This document shows positions 46,549-56,389 of a DNA stretch of 64,000 nucleotides, piece by piece. The translations under genes and the position numbers were made by a program. Under the pieces are notes generated by a model. That model worked only from the letters and a program-made list of their open reading frames with translations, had not been told where the DNA came from and did not search any database. This stretch comes from Branchiostoma lanceolatum. Its lineage: Eukaryota; Chordata; Leptocardii; Amphioxiformes; Branchiostomatidae. The first letter of the stretch is position 1, and each line of letters starts with the position of its first letter. The stretch is taken from the NCBI RefSeq assembly GCF_035083965.1, contig NC_089727.1, positions 9,677,501-9,741,500 of the forward strand, given 5' to 3'.

Positions 46549-47386
46549 TGTGAGTGTGCGGGGGCGTTTGCTCGTTTGTTTTTGTGTGTGTGTGTCTATT
46601 TGTATGTATGTGTGTGTGTGCATGAGCGCGTGTATGTGTATGTGTATGTGTTTGTGTCGGTGTGTGCTCGTGTAATCTGACACTTGTTCCACCAGCCTGC
46701 GCTCTGTAATTGTGCTGTTTTTTTTTTTGTTCAATTTTCTCAGTAAGAACGTCGTCCTACTGGACGTGTACTACCACGAACTGAGGAGTACAACACTCGA
46801 ACAGTTCAAGGCAGTCGACGTGTCTGGACTGATCAGTAAGTATTCTCTCTTTAACAGATGTACAGTTAGTTTGATACACTACTGAAACGTTTGCGTACAT
46901 ATGCCATTTGTCTCTCTCTCCTCTCTCTCCCCTCTCTCTCTCTCTCTCTCTCGTGCATTGAGGTGAACATAAGAAGACCATTGCAAATGTATGGCTATGC
47001 AAAACAAAGTCATGAGATAACGGTACTATAAATTCTACATCTTTACCTGAATTTAGTCATCCTTTTGACACTCAGACCTTTGCACTTTGACCTCTCACAC
47101 AGGTGACGTAGGTGGACAGTTCGGGTTCTTCATCGGTGTGAGCGTCATCACTTTCTGGGAGTTCTTGGAATATCTGGTCATGAAATTTTCGGCGTTTTTT
47201 CTGTTTTCAAGAAAACCTTCGAATTCCAATAAGAAGGTCAGCAATAAGGATGTCTTAAAGGTAGACAATGCGATGGTGTTTGAAAACGCTGCGGCCGAGG
47301 TTGCCGAAAAAACGGAGAGCACTGAACTGTCAACGATACAAACAAAGTCTAATGGCGAAAAAGCAGCTGTACTGGAGATGACATGA
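41444..47386 (+). CDS. ASIC-like: ASIC/BASIC-like DEG/ENaC sodium channel, copy B, 10 exons, 507 aa
   Basis: Tandem paralogue of the gene at 29082 with the same exon number and intron phases: 41444-41604, 42089-42187, 42673-42916, 43380-43505, 44174-44323, 45084-45234, 45742-45798, 46086-46245, 46744-46835, 47103-47386 (TGA). Nine exons match the copy A lengths exactly or within one codon; the last is longer. Conserved features are the HG motif at 19-20, TM1 at about 33-52, [34 protein letters not shown], the CGCTVPC knuckle, and TM2 with GVS (425-427) instead of GAS. The C-tail is about 65 residues, Ser/Lys/Glu-rich and unlike copy A. It is presumably a subunit able to assemble with copy A; that is inference. 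It is tail to tail with the CLC gene, 877 bp apart. Confidence 0.92.
42334..42445. repeat. Foldback related to 14706-14820
   Basis: gatctccaagctctacgg near 42334 pairs with ccgtagagatctgcttggag near 42416. The right arm also matches the right arm at 14800-14820. It lies in intron 2 of ASIC-like B. A G13 run follows at about 42551. Confidence 0.45.
42978..43170 (+). mobile_element. SINE copy in ASIC-like B intron 3
   Basis: It shares with the complement of 51608-51912 the blocks tgtaagggattgcattc, gacgtaaagccg, gcctcaagcgt(t/c)aaacctctg and acacacttattgagaagagta in the same order. This copy's tRNA-like head is degraded. Confidence 0.75.
45355..45420. repeat. Foldback, 29-bp arms, 8-bp loop, in ASIC-like B intron 6
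   Basis: Left arm 45355-45383 and right arm 45392-45420 pair (gaaaacgaggccagtgat / atcactggcctcgttttc at the core). The phrase gcgaaaacgaggcc recurs at about 53198 in a CLC intron. Confidence 0.75.
46266..46358. mobile_element. 93-bp inverted-repeat insertion after ASIC-like B exon 8
   Basis: Flanked by the exact 14-bp direct repeat tctgttacatatta (46252-46265 and 46359-46372). Inside, tacgccaaaaataattactcaa pairs with its complement, followed by a gatgtctaaccttcatcaac tail. It begins 20 bp after the exon end at 46245. A half copy is at 4618-4675. Confidence 0.8.
46378..46675 (+). repeat. Complex (TG)n/(CG)n microsatellite in ASIC-like B intron 8
   Basis: Nearly 300 bp of alternating purine-pyrimidine TG/CG repeats with interruptions. 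Open frames on both strands across it are repeat artefacts. Confidence 0.95.
46912..46951 (+). repeat. (TC)n microsatellite
   Basis: ctctctctcctctctc-type tract in the last intron of ASIC-like B. Confidence 0.9.
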
Positions 47387-48263
47387 TGAGACGAATCCGA
47401 AACGTACATGTGCGTTTAGATAGGATACGCCATTTTGTAATTCAACCAAAGAATTTCATTCAGTCACTTTAATTACAGCCTGCGTGTCTTCCTATTTCTA
47501 GCTAGTTTCAGGGCTTCCATACTCTTCCTACAGTAACAGTAACAGAGACCTGGAAGGCTGTAACTAACTACGATGACACTCAGGCTACTGTAAGTAAGGG
47601 TATTACATACATGCATGATAAAAAGGATTCCAGACCAGATACGCCATCAATAGATGACAACAAGCATTCCATAAAAGAGTATGTTGTATATTTTACCGAA
47701 TATGACGTTTAGATTATACCAGACATTATATCTATATCCGGTATCAGGTCACTATATTTGATTGTATTAATGGCATCCCTGCATAAGTAGAGTTCTATTT
47801 TTAGTAAAAACCAAACGTTATTAGTAAATTATTGCAGATCACTAGTTGTGTGTGGCAGCACTGGGGCCCTGACGATATATGTGTAGCCGACGGTGTGAAT
47901 ATTATTTTCTGACACTTTTATCAACAAGTCTCCAATTTCGTCCCACTAGTTCGCATTATTTCATTGAATGGTTGCAGCACTCTAAGTTTGTCTCGTCCTT
48001 CAAACTTTAAGTCTTCTCGATGTACAAAAAGTCGTCTAACAAATCAAATGATCGGTACACCTCAACAAAAATCATCAGTACTTCTAATCTACTATCCAAT
48101 TTCTCAAACGTCCACCTCAAAAAAGAATGTGCATACCAAATGTTACATGATACTTAGATTCATCTCCTTATTTGTAATACTAAAGTTTGAAGACATTCCC
48201 AAAGAAGTGGGCAAAATAAAGGTTATTTTCGTCTGACATGAAGTGTTAACGATATAGTTTTTT
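47387..48263. other. Convergent 3' region between ASIC-like B and the CLC gene
   Basis: 877 bp shared by the 3' UTRs of two genes converging from opposite strands. AT-rich; no further gene or clear repeat seen. Confidence 0.5.
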
Positions 48264-48554
48264 CTAGTACATCATGTGATCTTGTGGGTCAATCGGAATT
48301 GTAGTTTCTGTATCGTCTTCCAAAGCTGCGTTGACGTAGCCAGGTTCGTCAGACTTTTCCTGATTTCGGTGACGATGCACTCTCTCCTCCAAAGAGAACC
48401 CCATCAAGTCCTTCCGGGTTATCACGCCGATCACGTGATTCCCAGAATCCACCACGGGAAGATGGCGCATGCCCATCGACCGGAAAATGATGTAGGTACG
48501 ATGCAGCGAAAACTTTTTGTGCACTGAAGACGCTGATTGGTTGACGTAGGGTTG
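48264..48554 (-). CDS. CLCN7-like: CLC gene distal alternative last exon (CBS2, version 2)
   Basis: Acceptor cgtag, then 96 codons from QPYVNQSAS to DHMMY and TAG. The core GMRHLPVVDSGNHVIGVITR matches the proximal version nearly residue for residue. The tail differs (acidic, Asp/Glu/Pro-rich) and its end is unrelated to the proximal tail. The phase is 0, so it can replace the proximal exon without a frameshift. Confidence 0.8.
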   Translation of the reverse strand, partial: QPYVNQSASSVHKKFSLHRTYIIFRSMGMRHLPVVDSGNHVIGVITRKDLMGFSLEERVHRHRNQEKSDEPGYVNAALEDDTETTIPIDPQDHMMY

Positions 48555-51500
48555 CTACGAGACAAAATGACATTGTAAGCAGATAGTACGAGTGCCTTTT
48601 TCAAGCAGAGTCAATCGGGCTTTTTTGTTAAAAGAAAGACACGAGCAGTTATTTTCCGTACTGAAGATGTGATCAACTCAGTGACAGTCACTAAGAGATA
48701 CCAATGTATATTTGACACTGGTTAGTATATCGAGAAGTTACATTGCAAGAGGCAACTCCAGAAGTTTTCATGATATGCTTGTGTAGACAGAAGTGTATTT
48801 GAAGCGTTTTCAGGAAGATGGCTGCTTAGTACCAAAGCACGGCACCAATTGTTGGTGTGAAAGATAACGAAGTCTATAACCTACAAGAAACATTCAGCAC
48901 CAAGGACAGCACGTTGTTTGCTTTCTACAACAACTATTTTCTCTCCCTCTAACTGGATGTCTCCGTGATTTTTATCCTTCCGCCATGTGTGTTAATGCTG
49001 TGTATGTACATGTATCATGTGCATTACATTTTTTTTCCTTGATTAAACCCAAAAGACCATTTTGTTTTCCGCCTTGGTCACAACATCGTTACTCTGCTCT
49101 GTCAATTCTTTGAGAGAGGCATGTCCGTTCATCATCATGGTTTGCCTTAGTTCAGACTGAAGTTTGGAAGTCAGTCGTTCCTCTAGATTAAACCCCATCA
49201 GGGTTTTCCTCGTGATCACGCCAACAACGTGATTCCCACAATCCACCACGGGCAGATGGCGCATGCCCATTGCACGGAAGAGGAGGTAGGCGCGGTGTAG
49301 CGAGAAGTTGTCTCTCACGCAGGACGCTGATTGGTTGACGTATGGTTGCTGCGGACGAATACAATAGTTGCGGAATGATATTCGGCTGCCGGCCGACGCT
49401 GAGAACTCTTTGTCACCTATTACAATGACAAAGTCTGTATTCTCGATCCATAGTTGTAGAAACTGTCAGTGCTTGGAATCACGTTCTCGCGATAATTCCT
49501 CGATTTGATTTGTCGGCTAGATTATCAAATTGGTGGGAAGATTCGTAACTTTCTAAGAGATTCGTTTTCTGAGAATTTCATAGGTCTTTTAAACGTTGCT
49601 TCAACTTAACATAATCAATGATGCTACCAGAACTGCGATCATGCTTATCTTTAATTTTATCACACGGAGAGTAATCTTGACAATCGTGGTAAATCTCGGG
49701 TGCAAGTTACGTTCATCACGTGGATAAGTGAGACAAAATCGTTTAATCCAGTGCCTTGGCCGATAGGAATGATACTTACGTGGTGTACCAAGGAGGATTT
49801 ATATAAAACCTCATTGGGTGTACTGAGCGTACAATGAGAGGTGCACTTTTAAAGTGACAGCGAAAATCACAGCTGTGTGCAAAGACCGTGCAGATGTACA
49901 TGTGTGAATGGTCGTGAAGAGATTGTGACTTAGATTTAGAGGTGCAAAGGACTGGAACTGATAGGATTGGCCAAGAGAGAAATATGCCTATGAAGCTAAA
50001 ACAATACAGCATGGCTCCTTCTTTAACAGCACACCCCCCTGGCAAGTGCAACCGATATATAGAAAAACGTCACATACTATTGAACTAGACATTTCAATTT
50101 CTACAAATTATGAAAGATGTTAATGTGTTCTAGTGACTGTCCATTTAATGAACGAAGAATTTTTTCAACAAAGGTTTGAGGAATTGAGCTTACCAGGTTT
50201 ACAAACTGTGTTTGGTACTTCGGATCCTTGCGGTATTTCGTCAGCATTTTGTCCAGTTCATTAGGGTCTTCCAGCTTGTGTACTGCCACCTGTGTGATGT
50301 ATCAACATTGACCTCTGTAGTTTGCCAATATAACCTATATCTTGTGAACTATCCTGGGATTGGAATCGTATAAACTCCGGTGATTTTTGTTTTGTGAGAA
50401 ATGTACACCAACCCTGTTTTTTTTACAGTTTGGGGACTTATCAAGTCTCCTGGTAAAACATAGTATATATAAGTACATATGTTTAAATCCACAGTAGCAA
50501 AAATTAAAGAACATAACGTTAACATTTGAAAACGCTAGCCTAGCCTCGTCTTCACTTTTCTTAATTCAGATTATCTCACCACATTGTAATCCAGAAGGGT
50601 CTCCTGGTCAAATGAAGTCTCGGTCACGATCTCCTTGGTGTCAAAAACCTCTTCGTGTAAGAGTAGAACACACAACTCCATTCTATAAAACACAAAAACC
50701 CCGCGTAAACGAACGCGCACAGGAAAATAAAAGTATGCTTATAACTACATGTAACTGTATTTAGATGTGTCCAGTTTAAGTTGGACCTCATGCAACCAAA
50801 TCGTTGCTTTCTAACGTTGCATGTTCGAACATCCCAGTTTGGCCGCACGACAGTTAGTCTACACTAGTCATGAGCACGTCAAATTGCCGGAGCATTTTTG
50901 ATTGTTTATTATGCATTACTTCATTTCTAAAGATACACAACCCGTGAAGGCTATGATGTACAATATGAGACCATTGATATCAGTCAGTTTTGTCGAAGGA
51001 CTAGAGTCGTGGCACACTCTACCATAGAGACTACGTTAGTCTTTTGACAATTCAAAAAAAGACAATTCACTGATCAAATGGTACCAGTTACTGGACTATC
51101 AAAGGCAACATGGCAAGTCTATGTGCTTGTTGATCACAGTCAGCCATCTGGTATGTGTATCATGGAAGGTACAATGGAATGCTGGGATGGTTGCTTTCCC
51201 TCCTCTGACTACAGGGAACACGTACCTGGTGATCATGCCGTAGAAGGTTGGTTCTTCCCCTGGTTGTTCGGCATGTACCACCGGGTAGCCGCCGTGAGGG
51301 GTGTCCATGAGCAGCTGGGCGATGTTAGACACCGGCTCCACCAGGTGCACCGTGCGGGCTGGAATGGACATGGCGTCCTCGGCACTGTGCAACTCCAAAT
51401 TCAACCTTTAAAAATAACGATAGACTGTAAAAAAAGGTTGCGAAGATCTTGGTGCCAAAATGCGACCTACCCTTTAGAGGACATACAAGTTTGAAGATGC

Positions 51501-54500
51501 TTGTTATTTCAGAAACAGAGCTACATATAAGACATTGCGGTCATCAAGGTAAAGCAGGCATCCTCATTTGAGGTGAAGCATGATGCTTTTTCAAGTAGCT
51601 AGTGGTAGTGCCGGCTTCGCCACGGCTCGCGTTTATGGCCAAGCACACCGGGTCACCCCTACTCTTCTCAATAAGTGTGTTGGGTTCTTTTACGTGCAGA
51701 GGTTTGACGCTTGAGGCTTACGCCCAAAGCTCCCTCATACACGGGGCCGCCGGCTTTACGTCACCATCCGAAATGACGAATGCAATCCCTTACAACATGT
51801 CCGAGCTCGAGTCGACCACTGAGGTTCGAACGCGGGCCCTTCGGATCCACGGAATATGATCCAGATGGCGAAGCAGCGGGGTTGCGTTACCGCTTGCGCC
51901 ACGGGGACATCAAAATGCATGAAAATATTGGCCTGAGTCATGTAAGCAATATACTAAGTATGCTATCGTGCTATAAGAGGCAAAACTCAACCAGGCTATA
52001 CAACATAACTTAAGACCGTCAACACTTTCAAATGAAATCCCTGGGGAAAGCATTGGTGTAAGATTTTTTGAGAGCGGTCGTTACTAGTATACAGTACTAT
52101 AAACAGAATGTCTCCGTGCCTGAGGCGTTGCAAAAAAATGGTAAACACTTACGGTTCGTGTCCGTCGTGCATGATGACGGGCTCGGCGTCCAGGAAGGGG
52201 ATACACTTCAGCTCCAGCAGCGCGTGGTAGATCGGGTGAGTCACGAAGTCTCCTACCCACTTAGCCACCATGATGGCCACCATGATCAGCAGCAGGAACT
52301 GCACGTCATTCGTGATCTCAATCTGTTGTAGGAAGATACGCGTTTTGTCTAAGCTTGAAAGCTCTACTCTACAAGCAGAGGTTGTTGGGGAAGATTGTGA
52401 CCTTATCATATGCATCGTTTTTGTCAGCTCTCCCCACCAACGCGTCAGCTCTCCGTTTATCAGCAAAGTTGAACTGCAATTTCCAACACAAAAATTGGAG
52501 TTCCCAAAATTTTTAACTTTCCAACTCCAGTCTTTGTCATCAAGGAAGAGCGTCACAGACGCAGCGGATTGCTCGTTTCTTGACAAAGACTGGACTTGGA
52601 AAAATGTAAGTCTAATTTTGTGTAATGAATTACAGTTCTGCTTTGCTTTGCTTTGCTTCAGAAAACCTGTTTTGATTTACCCTTGGGTTGATGGGTGCCG
52701 CCATGTCGGCCTTCTTCTTCTGTTCTTTGTCTTATCCATTACTTTGAAGACACTGTGATATCTAATGTGAATAATACTGAACATATATTGGGATGTCTAC
52801 AAGTTTGACTTACCATGATCACAGTCAGCGACATGGTCAGTCTGGACACTCCCCCGAAGAACGAGGCAGCTCCGATCAGCGCAAAGGCCCCTGGGTCCAT
52901 CCAGGCCCAGTATCTTTCGCCGTCTAGATCTGGGTAGTGCACCCCGAACAACGTCACCAGTAGCTGACCAATGACGCGTCCGTACAGCCCACCGATAAAC
53001 CTGTCAGTCATGAAAGACATTCGTCATAGAATGATAGATGGAAGAAACACAGACTTGGCTTAATATTTCCAAACTCCAGGCACATTTCTATTAGATACAG
53101 TACAGCTCATGTAGAAATAATTTCTCGTACTTCCAATCATGTTCATTGACATACTCTCATTAAGTCTCGTGTTGTTTTACTGAGCTCTCGCGAGAGGGGC
53201 GAAAACGAGGCCTATCGTGCAATTGACCTTAGCCTGAAATCAAGCTGTATTAGCCTTTAGTTACAAAGCATGCTCTTGTGAGGTATGTAGTAGGAGTGGT
53301 AGAAGTGGTAGCTGTACTGATACGAACGAAGGAAAAGGCAGTGTCTTATGAGGCCTATGGTAGAAGTGGTAGCTACATGAAAACGAGCGAAGGAAAAGGC
53401 AGCGCTCTTATGTGGACTGTGTTAGAAGTGGTAGAAGCGGTAGCTATACTGAGACCAGAAGATACTACCGTTGGATTTCAGTCTAACGAAACCGTACGCG
53501 TTTAGCAGGTGAATGAAAACGTACAGCATGGGCACGACGAGCCCGCTTGAGATGGCGGACCCCGCACACCAGCAGGCCAGCAGGAAGTAGATCGCCAGGA
53601 CGGTCAGTAACGGAGCGTAGTCGAACTGTCGGTGGGTCTCGCGAGAGAACAGGTGGTGAATGCCCTCTTCTCCCGTCACAAACATCAAGGTGGCGACTGG
53701 AATACGATTGGAAAGGTAATGTCAAGTTTTGGTCAAACTGTTGTGACCGAAAAGAGCTACTAAGCAGAGATCTAGATGCTGCATAAAAACACGTTCCTAA
53801 TACCAATGCGTCTGGTGGAAGCTTAAGTATGAAAGACACTAGCCTATTTGGCTATTTGTCTTACACAAATGTTAAACTTGCAATAAACTTTCATTACTTG
53901 TCAAATCTAAAATCGTTTTATCTGTTTATCGAAATTCCTAACTAGATTTCTGTTTGGCAGCAATGAGATAGATATTAGTTTACAGTGTGGATAAATACGC
54001 ATATAAAGTGTAGTATAGCCAAGGCCTACGTACCTTGATTGTACGTTGTTCCGTTCAAAGACGTCTCTGTTTCGTTCCCATGATCCATGACGTCAGGCTG
54101 CGGACAGGTGTGTGTCTCCACCGAGGACAACTGTTCTACGTCCAGACGGGCCGTCTCACCCAGACAGGAGTAACTGAGAGGATCATAGAATTCTTATTAT
54201 CTATGTTTGTAAGCGAAAATGATTGCCAGAAGATGCAAATTATGGTTTCTATGCCCTGGATCGACGACCAATTAGATGTATAACGGAATGATATAGCATT
54301 CGATATCTAATCAGAATATTTTCAAACCAAATCCAATAATATATTAAAGCTCCGCCCCTGAGGCTTCGCCAAAAAAGTAACACTATAGATATCGCAATTA
54401 TTACAGATCCAGGGGTCGTCGGGACAAGTGAAATGGCTACGTACTGGAAAAATTTCCCTGGAATATCTAACTAGATGCGCTGTCTAGCAATTTCTGTGAT

Positions 54501-56358
54501 CATTGATCTTAAGTTTTAACATGATTCATGCACAGTCCCGCCCTAAATATATTGATACCGTGTCTCAACAACATGTATACGGACTCACGTGTTGCCTGTT
54601 GCCGTGGCCACCGCCTCCTCACACCTCACAGGTGTGCAGTCAAAGGCAGCAGGTAGGAGGACTGATGCTGTAGCCATCAGGATCTATAATGCATAAGAAA
54701 AGATACAATGAGACCCAAATTGTACTTACCATAAAGCGAATGTGAGAGAGGACTGTGGAAGCCACAATAGAGCCAGCATTTTTTTAATCTTCTGTCACTA
54801 ATTTCTGTCAACGTTTTTTGTGCGAGTGTTTTTTTCTTCTTCTTCACATAGTCTGTCCTTTAACTGAACCTTTGTTAGTTCAAATTGTCATTTCCTTTGG
54901 AGTTTTCGTAATCGGTATTTTCACACTGTCTGGTCATTGGCATACCAATCCACCGTTGTGTACGAAGTGCACAAAGTGACAATAGTCTAATACAACTTCA
55001 CTCAAGACTACTACGCTAGAGTCACTTCTACGTGCATGCAATCAAATTACTCGGGATTTTTTTTTTTCTTCAAATCAAGGGGAAATCGGCGCACGCGGAT
55101 GTAACAAACAAAATTTGCTTCCTGTGCCGTAAGCCTATTCAAACTAACCATAATCATTACAGGCTCGGACATGCGCAGAAGTCTCTTGCCGCAGTACGAG
55201 GAGGACTTGGCCAGAAGGAGCCGCCGGAAACGGGCCACCTTCAGGTTCAGGAAGTTGAAGAGCGATCCCAGCATTCCGCCGAGAACTCCCAGAACGAACG
55301 CCGGCACGAACGCGATAATGTTGACTGCGATCTCAGATTTAACCTTGGGTAGAAAACACACTAGGGAATCAGTATCATAAACGTGTAGATTATCTCTCAG
55401 GATTGCTGTAGTAGCACATGACACAGCATAGGGATTATCCCATTTTAGTAGCTGTAAAGTTATATTTGCTAGGCTAAAGCCTAAAGAATCTAGTAGAGAA
55501 AACAGTACCGGTGGAAAAAAAGTGATCTCGAACCAATTTAGCTCACTGAAGAGCTATACTTCCACTGGTCGTGACAGGGAAGACAGACGCTATGTACAGT
55601 ATTTACAGGTTCATTCGACAGCCACAGTGACCACGGCTTTACGTCCCGTCCTAAGGACTGTGGCCCTTTCCAGTAGCATGCATGTCGGGTTAGCGACAAC
55701 AGCTGGGATTCAAACTCCCAACCTCTTGGTCCAGAGTCAGAGTTGCTAACCACTGGACTACACACGCTACCGGTATGTCAATACATAAAGCCTTAGTATG
55801 TGACCTGTCACATAATATTATCATCTTTCTTTCTAGAGCAGAGATGATGGCAAGGATTTATATTAAGAGTACTGTTTCTACTAGACTCTACTCGAAGTTT
55901 ACCATGGTTCGAGTGTGCGCTGTATGTTTTTACAGCCAAAAAAAGAAAAAAATACATACACCGCGCACCTGAAATATGATATACTTCTCCGCCTTGAACA
56001 GCCCGAAGTCGCCCATAAACACGAATCCCTCGAAGGCCGAGTTGAAGAGGTCCGTGGTGACGGTGGCCACCATGCAGCAGAAGAAGATCTGCCAGGACAG
56101 CTTCATGTTCCAGTAGGAGGACACCTCCTCCATTGCGAACAGTAGCCCGCCCACGGGCGCGCCGAACGCCGAGGCCACTCCCGCGCCCGCACCGGCGGAG
56201 ATGAAGTTTCTCCTGTAGGGCGTGGTGTATAAGACAGAGATGGCAAACTTCAATCCTTTACTCTTTGTGCTTTGAGACCTGTCCAGTCTCAAAATATCAG
56301 CATCGAGTGCATGGCAACGCAGTTTTTGCATATTGGGAATTACAGAAAAGCATGCTGA

Positions 56359-56389
<31 letters not shown>

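Noticed and set aside
46316..46734. Open frames of ~120 residues on both strands in ASIC-like B intron 8
   Set aside because: Pure TG/CG microsatellite translation with no domain.
55690..55770. Possible tRNA gene on the minus strand
   Set aside because: A- and B-box-like words are present, but a cloverleaf with paired acceptor and anticodon stems could not be drawn; SINE head is more likely. The same applies to 28897-28995 and 17940-18045.
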